NCBI GenBank assembly: GCA_033807695.1
Contig: CM066310.1
Coordinates: 2,046,001-2,110,000 of the forward strand
Direction of reading: 5' to 3'
DNA length: 64,000 bases
Source of the DNA: Daedaleopsis sinensis
Taxonomy: Eukaryota; Basidiomycota; Agaricomycetes; Polyporales; Polyporaceae
Shown: positions 54,782 through 64,000 of the stretch, piece after piece
Numbering within the stretch: the first letter of the stretch is position 1
Layout: each line of letters starts with the position of its first letter
Notes under the pieces: generated by a model
Seen by the model: only the letters and a program-made list of their open reading frames with translations
Told to the model about the DNA's origin: nothing
Databases searched by the model: none
Program-made: the position numbers and the translations under genes

Positions 54782-56452
54782 ATGACAACCCCACGAGACG
54801 CTATGTGGTCAGCACACTACGACATCCTCATCGTCGGCGCCGGCATCGCTGGCTCTGCTCTCGCACACGCTCTCTCTACTGCCGCTGTGGACCGCAAACG
54901 ACCTCTGCGCATATGTCTTCTCGAACGGTCGCTTGCGGAGCCAGACAGGATTGTCGGGGAGCTGCTACAGCCGGGAGGGATCATGGCGTTGAAGAAACTC
55001 GGGCTGGAGGACTGTCTGGAGGGCATTGACGCGATCCCGACATACGGGTACTGTATTCTGCTCGGAGGTGCGCCGGTCCACATTCCATACCCCGACCAGC
55101 AAGAGGGCCGTGCGTTCCACCATGGACGCTTCATCCAGACCCTCCGGGCCAAGGCGAAGCAAGCGGAACGCGTCCAAGTCGTCGAGGCGACTGTCTCGGA
55201 GCTCATCGAGTGTCCGCTGACCGGCAGGATTCTCGGCGTGCGGGCGACGAGGAAGGAGGAGGGCGCGGTCGCCAAGGAGGCGTTCTTCGCCGACCTCACC
55301 GTCGTCGCCGACGGCTGCTTCTCCAACTTCCGGAGCCAGGTCATGGGCAAGGCCGCGATCCAGCCCGCGCTCAAGGGCTACTTCGTCGGGATGGTGCTCG
55401 AGGACGCGCAGCTGCCCATTCCGAAGCACGGGACGGTCGCGCTGGTGGAGGGCCATGGACCGGTGCTGTTGTACCAGATTGGCACGCGCGACACGCGGAT
55501 ACTGGTCGACGTGCAGCACCCCCTCCCGTCCGACCTCAAGGTGAGCGCAGGTTGTACTTTCTGCTTCGCCCCTCTCCTCATGCGTGGTCCAGAATCACCT
55601 CCTCACGAACATCATACCCCAACTGCCCGCCGCTCTCCACCTCCCCGCACAAAAAGCACTCGAAAACGACCGTCTGCGACGCATGCCGAACTCCTTCCTC
55701 CCTGCGTCAGAGCAAGGAGGGGAGAGCAAGGAGGGTGTGATTCTTCTGGGCGACTCATGGAATATGCGACATCCGCTCACGGGCGGCGGTATGACCGTCG
55801 CCTTCAATGACGTTGTGCTCCTGCGCGACATGCTCCTTGACGTGAACCACCTGGCAGACTGGAGCGAAGTGAAGGGCGTCTTGCATCGCTGGCACTGGGC
55901 ACGCAAGCCCCTTTCGTCAACAGTGAACATCCTGAGTGTCGCGTTGTACGACCTCTTCGCCGCACACGGTACGTCGCACGCTGAGCTCACTCACGTCAGG
56001 CCGCTCACACCCTCCGTCACAGATCCGCTGCTCGACGTCCTTCGGACAGGATGCATCAAGTACTTCGAGCTCGGTGGCAACTGCGTCCGCGAGCCTGTTT
56101 CACTGCTTTCAGGGTGCGTCCGCCCTCACTATTTGACTTGCCCACATCGCTGACGTGCCCCGCAGTATCAAGCAGGACCCCGTCATGCTCTTCCGCCACT
56201 TCTTCACCGTCGCGTTCTACTCTATCTGGGTGCTCTTCATGCACCGGCGGCAGGTCGGCACGGTCGACGACAAGCCCGTGTACGCGCGCCCGCGGCCCGA
56301 CGAGTACCCGATGCTCGCGTTCCGGAGCTTCCAGGTGGTACGTTGCTCGCACGTACCTGCTTCTGTTGAGTCGCTGACGATGCGGTCGTGTGTAGTTCTG
56401 GACGGCGTGCGTGGTGTTCCTGCCGCTCATGTGGACCGAGATCCGTCCTTAG
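54782..56452 (+). CDS. ERG1: Squalene monooxygenase (epoxidase)
   Basis: Five exons: 54782-55540, 55593-55968, 56023-56113, 56166-56337 and 56396-56452, 1455 nt (484 aa), usual for fungal Erg1. It converts squalene to 2,3-oxidosqualene with FAD and NADPH-P450 reductase at the ER, the first oxygen step of ergosterol synthesis. Motifs: YDILIVGAGIAGSALAHAL (FAD Rossmann, G19-x-G21-x2-G24), ERSLAEPDRIVGELLQPGG, VVADGCFSNFR (DG motif) and LLGDSWNMRHPLTGGGMTVA (GD motif, G306-D307). The C-terminus has the helices YFELGGNCVREPVSLLSG, then FRHFFTVAFYSIWVLF and a last hydrophobic segment CVVFLPLMW that anchors the ER membrane. A MITE stands in the upstream 340 bp. Confidence 0.96.
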
Positions 56453-57219
56453 ATGTCCAGCCGGTCGCATAGAGTCTAGAGTCTAGATCTTCTTGGATTT
56501 TTTTTTGTGGTACGTTGCTGTGATCGCCCTCGCTCGGACAAGATGTCGTTGTAGATTCTGCTAGTGTACATCCGTGTAATCTATACCCCTGTCTGCACGT
56601 CTATGCGCTCACATAGATGCTAATGATGTCCTTCTGCACATGGCTTGCGCGGGATTGGGTGCAGTCACCTCGGCTCTGCATTGGCACACAGAGCATTCGC
56701 TGAACACTTCACATAGGTTGAATCCGGAGAAGTACCTACGAGCTTCGTCAACAGCTACAACGTAGCGTGTTCTGTCCTTGTTGACCTCCTGTGTCCGTCG
56801 GAAAACACGACTTTTCCACCAGCTGTCGTCGAAACCGCCATGATCAGCCGTGGCACCTGTTACTCACTGCTACTCAGGTCTGATTTGCTCGCATCAGCAA
56901 AGGCGCAAGCTTCCGATATGGAGTTGTATATTTATGGTACGCACAGGGGAGCTTTCGCACACGAGGTCTCGCTGAACGTCTGATGCCGACAGCACGTCAT
57001 AGCAGGGTATTTCTCTAGACCTCCACCTCCTGAAGCAATTCAGAGGGACGACTATGCGGCAGCCGATCAAGCACGAAGGCGACTGAAGAAGCGCGGATTC
57101 TTCATCGCTCTCGCTCTTCCCCATCTCTGTTTAATGCGCGAGAAAGAAGCACATCACCATCGCCATCTTTTTTCGCAGAGCTCTAGAGCTCAGCCACTAT
57201 GCCTCCAGACGCCCCGGAT
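56453..57219. other. ERG1 3' flank; right half is the duplicated block
   Basis: 56453-56859 is unique 3' sequence without a gene; 56860-57219 belongs to the inverted duplication (3' flank of the truncated dsRBD copy). Confidence 0.5.
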
Positions 57220-57972
57220 CTATTTCTCGTCGCGAACGAAATCCTTCCAGATAGGCGGGTCGCTTATCTCCAGGTACTCGACAACGTCGGTGTAGCACCT
57301 CGACATCGCCTCCTTTTTGCTAGGACCCTGTCCGAAGCCAATACGGCGGTCGTCTACGATCATGTCGGCTCGCCATGGTCCACGGGTAAGCTGGGCATAT
57401 ACGATGTCGGGTTTCGCGAACCGGAAGCGACGGCAATAGTAGTCCATGAACTGACGAGCCCGTTCGTAGGACAGCACGGTTCCGTCGGACAAAGCGGCCT
57501 GGATCGGACCAGCTTCCTCCTTTCCCTTCTCCTCCTCCTTCTTCTCGAACTTCAACCCGTAATTTAGTGTGAACACCGCGTGCGTCGAAAAGCATTGAGA
57601 GTACCTACCGCGCCGATAGAATCCAATTGGTACATCGCGGACAAAGCTGCCAGGTTCTCAGCGATCTTGCGCACGGCGTGGTCACCGATTCCCGTAAGTT
57701 CGCCTTCGTCATGTTTGACCGTGATAGTCGAGCTGAAGTTGAGATATAGAAACATTCTTCCTGATGCATCGACTGTGACTACTCACCGATAAATTGGTTG
57801 TGCGTCACCACCTTCAACCAATCCATGAACAGCGGTAAAGTTCATCTGCCCACCGGAAGCCATGATGTAGTTATTCAAAGGCGACTTCGGGTTCTTCTCG
57901 TGGATATTCTTGAGCGCCTTGATGCGGTAGGTGTTATTGATATATTGCTCATCATGGACCGGACCCGGAAGA
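56860..57972 (-). repeat. 1.1-kb inverted duplicate (copy 2)
   Basis: The reverse complement of 45078-46190. The inner edge is at about 57972, after CCTCTTCCGGGTCC; the outer edge at about 56860, after GTGAGTA(A/G)CAG. No short target duplication or tip motif was seen at the edges. Confidence 0.9.
57220..57972 (-). pseudogene. 5'-truncated dsRBD gene copy
   Basis: Exon 3 (57549-57220), exon 2 (57732-57609) and the 3' part of exon 1 (57972-57787) of the dsRBD gene are intact and their introns are preserved. The first 50 codons, the ATG and the promoter are missing because the duplication starts within exon 1. The next in-frame ATG is in IMASGG, inside the dsRBD. Substitutions relative to copy 1 are few and keep the frame, so the event is recent. 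Confidence 0.8.
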
Positions 57973-57974
57973 GG

Positions 57975-58371
57975 GCTCTACATCTGTCACATATTCTAAC
58001 GGTACTAGATCTCGTTCTCAGCTTCGACATTCAGCTGAATAGCCAACCGTCGGGAGCAGATTTACTTCTGCTAGGATTTCACGAGTCGGGTGGATGATTG
58101 ACTTCCTCAATACAACTCACTCAATGACCATAAGAGGTACGGGACACGGGCCCGGAGTCGCTGATAGAAAACTAGGTGAGAGACGTGTCAGCAGCTTTTG
58201 TTCTCATAGCTTTGTTCTTACTACCAGGCAGGCAGATGGCACAGTGCTCAAAGGGATCGGCGAATGTTATAAAAGCGCGACAAAGGTGGGCGCCAATATA
58301 CTCGGTCCCTCTCACTTCCTCCCACTTCGACTCTCACCTTCATCCCCTTCACTCCTCACCGCAGTCCACTA
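57975..58371. other. Spacer, no gene seen
   Basis: Between the truncated dsRBD copy and the 227-aa gene. A pyrimidine-rich TCACTTCCTCCCACTTCGAC-type stretch precedes the ATG at 58372, as in many fungal promoters. Confidence 0.4.
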
Positions 58372-59214
58372 ATGGCAAAGTCAACCCGTACCAAAAGCAC
58401 GAGGCGTACCGCGAGTCGACGGGGTCGGTCTACCACACATTGCATCCCCACATCATCCCTAACCACCTTCTAACCCAGTCGCGGCCGTCCGGCCCCAAGC
58501 GTCCGCTGCCAACGCAGCTACACAGGCGACATCCACGCGCGCCATTTCGTGAGTTCTGTCTACTATCTTCTCTAACCAAGCACCACAGAGTGCTCATCAT
58601 GGTTTGGTTAACCAGCCCCATGGCTTCTGCCCTAGCGCCCGAGCCTGCCCCGGTGACCACGACGACGCTCGAAATACCTGCCCCGCCGCGGGCAACGGGT
58701 TCAAGCAGCCGCAGGGCTACAACCGCGTGAGTGAACCCCCTCTAGTACCGCATAGTAATTATCCTCAAGCTTACATGCGCGCTGGAAAAGTAACCAGGCC
58801 ACGGCCGGGGCTCGACGGCCCCGGTCGTACCCTACGAACAACGCCCCCGACCGTGTTTTACGGTCTACCACGCGACACCGCACCACGAATAACCCGCCGC
58901 CCCCGCCCCCGCCCCCCGCGGCCGCGGGTGTCGAGACCGGTACCGACACACTCAGGGCATTGATAGTAGGCCACGGCCCGTGGTGGGACGTGTCGAAAGT
59001 CCCGGACGAACCCTTGTGTCTGCTCGCGGAGCTCGCCGACAACCGGCGAGAGAGGAAGCACGTCGCCGACGAGAACGAGCGTCCGACTGTCGGCCACACT
59101 CTCGAAGGTAAAGGCCGCGCCACTGCGGAAACTACCGGCCAGAAGCGGTCGCGCGGGGCTGATGAGGAGGTCGAGGGGCCTATTTCCTCTAAGCGTCCGC
59201 GCGTGGAGCACTGA
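58372..59214 (+). CDS. Small basic, proline-rich protein of unknown function
   Basis: Four exons: 58372-58423, 58479-58548, 58589-58726 and 58791-59214, 684 nt (227 aa), all phases closed. It starts with a very basic MAKSTRTKSTRRTASRRG, followed by an Ala/Pro/Thr-rich stretch and a run of about nine prolines. A short conserved-looking core (TLRALIVGHGPWWDVSKVPD, EPLCLLAELADNRRERK) follows, and a basic tail ends SSKRPRVEH. The two basic ends suggest a nuclear protein, as inference. No domain is recognised. Confidence 0.6.
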
Positions 59215-59635
59215 GGGCCAAGCGTGGTGCGTGGTCAACGCGGGTGCGACACGGTAGTGGCATCGCATACTTTCATACACCACCAATGGAGAGTCGGATG
59301 AACGCGAATAATTGGATTAATGTACTGTAGGAATTACGATGTTTGTCTTGGATCGACTGTTGTATGTATGTATTGGATAATCTAGCCCGGACTTCCGCAT
59401 GCTGCTTCTGTGATGATGTGGAGATCATGACAGGGCCTCAGTGGTCGCTGACGTTAACACCGGAGTTCACTGGCACTTCGGCCGTGGCGGCGTCGTTTGC
59501 ATCGTGATATGCCCGGCACAGAGTCGGGACTATACCCCTCGGAATATTATGTCGCGCCTTTGCTGTGCCTATCACTCGGACAAAGCTCAGTGCGCCATCT
59601 ATAATGAACGAACGCGTACGACGGGGGGATACTCA
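59215..59635. other. Spacer, no gene seen
   Basis: AT-richer DNA between the 227-aa gene and the pseudogene; no supported frame. Confidence 0.4.
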
Positions 59636-60896
59636 CAAGGCCCGCAAGTGCCAAACGATCTCCTCGGAATTCTCCGGCAGCCGCATCGTCAAAGCAGCTG
59701 CCGTCTTCTTCATCAGCACCTTGCAGATCCGGCAGACGAGCTCGGTTTGCGCGTTGGGCCGCGCTCTTCTATCTCCGCGCGGAGGTCCTCGCCGTCCGCC
59801 GTCCGCACGAACGCGGGAGCCGTGTCGCCGCCCTCGGGGACGAACTTGACGCAGCAGTTCGGGCCTGAGTGGTTGTGCGACTTGTTCAGGACCAGCTTAG
59901 GGTCGGGCTTCTTCGTACGATTCCTATGCGTGCACGCATGTGCGCATTAGCTGTAATCAAGCGCAGAGAGGGGATTGGCAGCGGTCGGGAGAGAAGTGCA
60001 CCCGTATTCGCGTGTTGAGTTCTCCATGACGTGGTGGTAAACGTGGTTAACCTGGGGGATGATGATCGTACATACTGCCAGGTAAACGTGTCTCACGAGG
60101 TCGATGTATCGCAATTGCCCCCGGGAGCGGCATGGCCGGGTCGCCGCACCCGCAGTACAGCCTTCCGCTCCTGAACCACTCGTCCAAGACGTCCTGCTTC
60201 GTATCGAGCGCAATCCCATTCGCCTCTAGCGCCTCCTTACCGTAGTAGACCAGGTAGTCCATTATCTGCACGGGGCCGTACTCCTCGCGCCCCAGCCACG
60301 GCTGGAAGCGTTGCGCGGTGCGCCAGTACGCGTGCAGCTCGGCGAACGACGCGTGGCGCACACGGCAACCCCAGGCGTTGCATTCGAAGAACGCGAACCA
60401 CCGCTCGAGAGCGTCGGCTGCACTCATGCTCTCGAGGACGGCTACCTCGTCGTCGCGAAGACGGGCCTTGCAGATGCGGTCCACGACTGCAGTCTTCGCG
60501 GAGACTTTGTACTGCTCGAACTCGTGTAGCGCCTGGGCGCGGACGACATCGAAGTCCTCGCGGATAACCTCCGCCTTCTGCGTTATTCACACGCGCGAGG
60601 TTCATGATACAAGGCACGTGGGCCGTATTGTAGGCGTTGGGCATCAGCGCGCGATACGCAGCAGACATGTTTGCGTCCAGGTATTCTTCGTAGAACGAGA
60701 TGAGGCGTCACGGTTGGAGACGCAGCTCGATGAGGTCCGCGAGATCCTCCCGGATTCGCTGCTTGCGTGCTGGCTGGATGTGCTCCTCAAGCTTGGGGCA
60801 AATGTTATTCCAGCCTTGTTTGGGGTCAGCGATGCGTGGCATGAGGAAAGAGAGGGCACATACTACGATCGGCGAGTGGTCTAGATTGCTGTACAA
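59636..60896 (-). pseudogene. Decayed gene of unknown family
   Basis: On the minus strand a clear protein relic runs from WNNICPKLEEHIQPARK through IREDLADLIELRLQP, is cut by TGA at 60710-60708, and continues in the same frame with LISFYEEYLDANMSAAYRAL to IMNLARV. There the frame shifts by one base (near 60590), going on with TQKAEVIREDFDVVRAQALH, WFAFFECNAWGCRVRHASF and WFRSGRLYCGCGDPAM. After an intron-like gap KKPDPKLVLNKSHNHSGPNC follows, with a second frame change before TELVCRICKVLMKKTA. The Cys/His clusters (CGCG, HNHSGPNCC, CRIC) suggest zinc binding in the intact ancestor. The first disabling change is a CGA-to-TGA-type nonsense. Confidence 0.7.
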
Positions 60897-62280
60897 GTTC
60901 TTTCAAGTCTCATCGTCGCTCCCAGGAAAGTCGTCCTGCGTGTCCCAAGTGCTGTAAGCTTTGCTAAGATATTGTGAGGGTGGATCACGTTAGTTAGACG
61001 GAGTAGGAGAGAGTCGGGGAGCGGGTCACCTTTCCATTCGGTCTGCCTTCGTTTCAAGGTCTACTGCTTTCTTGAGTAGTCGAACAGTAACACACCATTG
61101 ATGAATCAGTGGCTAGCGCGAGCTGATGAGATAGTTAAGACCGCTGTGAGTGGTCGAGACTTTCACCTTATGCTTCAACTCCCCCCCTCAGCTCGTAGAA
61201 ATCTCATTACCGAGGGAATATTCCGTTCAGGCTGTGGAGTGTTAACAAGATCCTGAATCATCCTGTCTACGTCAGCAATGTAATATTTCTGCTTGATGGT
61301 ATGATTCAAAGGCCGTGTCAACAATCTCGCGTTTTCCATGTCTGAAATAAGAGAATTCTTGAGCCTGTATCCAACACTGACTCTGTGAACAAGGTTGGAA
61401 GGGGGAGCCGGCAGAGCTAACGCTCTCTGCCCACCGTGTCCGAGTCTATCAAGACTCTTCAGCCCAACCTACAGATCTGAGTAGCGAGACTGTGAAAGAC
61501 GAAGCTGGACTTCGTAAATTTAGGGGATCATCGACCATCGATCAGCGTCGGTCGGAAACCTTGGGCGCGTCGGGGCGTGGGAAAAGACGCGTAAATGCCT
61601 GCCCTAAACACGCAAACCTTCCGTTTGCAGCTCTAGCTACTGCATCCGAAAGACTCTAGTATCTACGACAGTACGAATTCAGAACTCTAGCTAGCTTGTT
61701 CAGACTACTTATAATGCCGGCTTGCATCCCTCTCGTTGCAACTTCTAGACACCGTGTTTGTCCCAACTTGAACTGCTTTGCCAGGATAAAATCATTCAGA
61801 CAGTACGTTGTTGCGCATATCACAAATATATCCATCTCTCGGTGGTCTCAGAATGTCACCCTTCCAGACGCGCTTGGACGCTCCGCGCTCAGGCCTCAGG
61901 CGCAAATATCAACACCCCGGCCGTACTAGCATACAACCCGATAAGGTCGTATGCGCACCCTGACTATCGTAATAGGTCGGTAAGTACTCTCAGGAATGCG
62001 TATCAGCTGTATCAGAATGCAGCGAGGTACGACCCTAGGTGGCTCAGCGCTCACCTCTCCTGCAGGCTTGGCTGACCAACCGCGCCCAACAGGTATGAAG
62101 CGCGCCGAGCTGCCGCGCATGCCACTACTGCCTCCCACATTAGTCCGTCCCTGTGGCATGCGCATACGGGGACATCACTCCATCTTGCGCTCTACGCACT
62201 CTAACACAAGAGTATGCAGATGGCAAGCAGATGGCACAAAAAGACATCACACTTGAACCCATCGACGCGCAGTGCGACTG
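60897..62280. other. No gene seen upstream of the P450
   Basis: About 1.4 kb. Plus-strand frames at 61696-62256 overlap one another and lack splice support. No repeat or tRNA is visible. Confidence 0.35.
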
Positions 62281-64000
62281 ATGCTCCTCACCATGAACTT
62301 CCTCATCGATCATAGCGTCTTCCTCGCCTTGCGCTATACCCTGATATCCTTATGCACCCTAGTCTGGGGCGCCTTTTCGTTGGGGATTATCTACATCTAT
62401 AACTCCCCGTTATGTCTGCTGCGCGGTCCCTCTAACGTGCACTGGATGTTCGGCCATATCCGCCTCATCGGAAAGGTACAAGATCCCCGCACGCTCGAGA
62501 GATGGACCAGGGAGTATGGATATAACTGTCTCACGCGGTGGCTATTATCGGTGAGCATAGCTCGTGCATGGTGGCTCAGGTTAAAAGCTAACATGTGATC
62601 AGATTCCCACCTTGTGGACGGTGGATCCCCGGACAATCAACCACATCCTCACGCATTCGTACGACTATACCAAGCCTTGGGAGGGTGCTAGCCATGCACG
62701 ACGACTGTTCGGTCCAAGTACGTTCCTCCGTCGAGTTACTCCGGTTCATAGCTCACTAGTTTCGCATGACCGCGATTTAGGTGTGCTTGTCTCCGAAGGT
62801 GCGTGCCAATCTCTGTAGCCGAAGTACGAAGAATGGTGACTGATGTTTCTACTCTATAGGAGATATTCATAAGAAACAAGTGAGTGTGCGGGGTGAAGCC
62901 CTACAGCCTGAGTTGGAGTCGATCACAGTATGTTGACCTGACTCTGTCACAGAGAAGAATTCTGGTATGTCCTCCTCGATTCGTTCCTGAGACTCAAGAG
63001 CATCAATGTCATTGCACGGCTTCGATACGCAGAACCCCGCGTTCGGTCCGGCACAGATACGGGACCTTACAGACATATTCCTTGAGAAGGCAGACGCAGT
63101 AAGTATATACACTCTGTAGGATGTTTGATAGGATTGCTGAAATGTCACGAGCTTCGGGATTATTGGAAGGAGCAGGCGGCCGCCGAGGGAGGATGTCTGA
63201 AAACGGACGTAGTTGAAGGTATTGGGAAGGCTACCCTCGATATCATCGGCATTGCAGGTAGTCACTACTATACGGCAGGCGCGCTTTCACTGGGCTAAGT
63301 ATGCCTTCTCGTAGGTTTCGACTACCTGTTCGACGCGTTAAACCCGTCAGGGAAGCCGAACGAGTTGAACGAAGCATTCAAGGCAATGTTTAAGACGGTG
63401 GCCCCTATGTCGTTCAAACGCGTTATCGTGGACGTTTTCCCGTTCCTCTCCTTTGTGAGTAGTCCATCTCATATCTGTCCACGAGCTCGTCACAAGCCCG
63501 TCGACAGCTTGACAAACGTGCGAGGAAGGTGGAAGAGTCACGGGCCGTCATGCGGCGCATCGGCCTCCAGCTCATCAACGACAAGAAAGCGGAGATCACG
63601 CGTGCTGCCGCTGCGGAAGCGAGCGGACTCGAGAAGAAGGCAATGATTGGCCGCGACCTCCTCACGCTCCTCATCAAGGCGAACATGGCTGTAGATATAC
63701 CAGATAGCCAACGTCTCAGTGACGACGAGGTGCTCTCTCGTAGGTCTCCCCCTACCACCGACCCATTGCATCACTGACATGAACATTGGTGGCGCGTGGG
63801 CCCTGTTTAGAGGTCGTGACGTGAGTCTCACAATGCTGCTAGATGTTTCCTGGGGTATGACATTTCCCTCATTTTACGCAGCTTCCTGGTCGCTGGGCAC
63901 GAGACTACAGCCGTATCCGTAACCTGGACCCTCTACGCGCTCACACAGTGCCCCGACGTTCAGCGCAAGCTCCGCACGGAGCTCCTGGCCGTCCACACGG
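62281..64000 (+). CDS. Cytochrome P450 monooxygenase, 5' part (runs off window)
   Basis: The ATG at 62281 opens [20 protein letters not shown], an N-terminal ER membrane helix continuing to IIYIYNSPL. Exons then read [51 protein letters not shown] with a two-base-split codon, [58 protein letters not shown] and [13 protein letters not shown]. The last in view is the I-helix [20 protein letters not shown] with the A-G-x-E-T-T oxygen-activation motif. The K-helix ExxR and the haem cysteine lie beyond 64000. Ten introns of about 50-75 nt are in view, including a 10-nt exon (63811-63820). P450s of this kind in wood- and litter-decay fungi oxidise lipids, terpenoids or aromatics; the substrate is unknown. 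Confidence 0.9.

Noticed and set aside
1..64000. CRISPR arrays, riboswitches, bacterial-type operons
   Set aside because: Intron-rich eukaryotic genes throughout; no regularly spaced direct repeats of CRISPR type.

Overview
The window is nuclear DNA from a filamentous basidiomycete, most likely an Agaricomycete of the polypore/agaric type. Nearly every gene is broken by 40-70 nt introns with GTRNGY-type donors and CTNA-like branch sites. The genes are typical of the group: TOM70, DPH2, ERG1, YPP1, HbrB/TORC2, QRI7, a P450, Dal5-type MFS permeases, a Crinkler-like protein and a TET/JBP oxygenase. GC is high in genes and lower between them. Exon joins were built by hand from splice signals and reading phase; where every phase closes and the total is a multiple of three I treat the model as good.

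Layout. 1-5.1 kb: a LINE (Tad1-like) on the minus strand, with an AP-endonuclease ORF2 running off the left edge and a CCHC/RG-rich ORF1. 5.1-11.3 kb: poorly conserved DNA with an unrecognised intron-containing gene, a 116-bp tandem duplication, an orphan 263-aa ORF and a small ASCH-domain protein. 11.5-21.6 kb: a conserved block with tRNA-Glu(UUC), a CH-like-domain protein, TOM70 and DPH2 (divergent, with a MITE between them), and an orphan. One DPH2 intron is swollen to 884 bp by two adjacent terminal-inverted-repeat elements. 22-28.5 kb: two MFS permease genes of identical exon structure in divergent inverted orientation. 28.8-30.6 kb: a coiled-coil protein with a nuclear-signal-like tail. 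32.3-37.7 kb: an apparently intact MULE-type transposase gene (DDE plus SWIM finger), tail to tail with a TET/JBP-type 2-oxoglutarate oxygenase gene; this is the most interesting pair in the window. 38.7-41.7 kb: HbrB and QRI7 homologues, divergent, each lacking a conserved segment. 42-46.2 kb: a protein with SUMO-interaction-like motifs, and a double dsRBD gene whose 3' 1.1 kb is repeated inverted at 56.9-58.0 kb. 46.4-50.3 kb: YPP1. 51.6-54.0 kb: a Crinkler/RHS-like P-loop gene split by a 405-bp TG...CA insertion with 4-bp target duplications. 54.8-56.5 kb: ERG1. 58.4-60.9 kb: a small basic protein and a decayed pseudogene. 62.3-64 kb: a P450 gene running off the right edge.

There is no single operon-like system. 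Housekeeping genes (protein import, diphthamide, sterol, t6A, PI4-kinase scaffold, TORC2) are interspersed with several transposon classes, and the transposons have visibly altered introns, promoters and coding regions of their neighbours.
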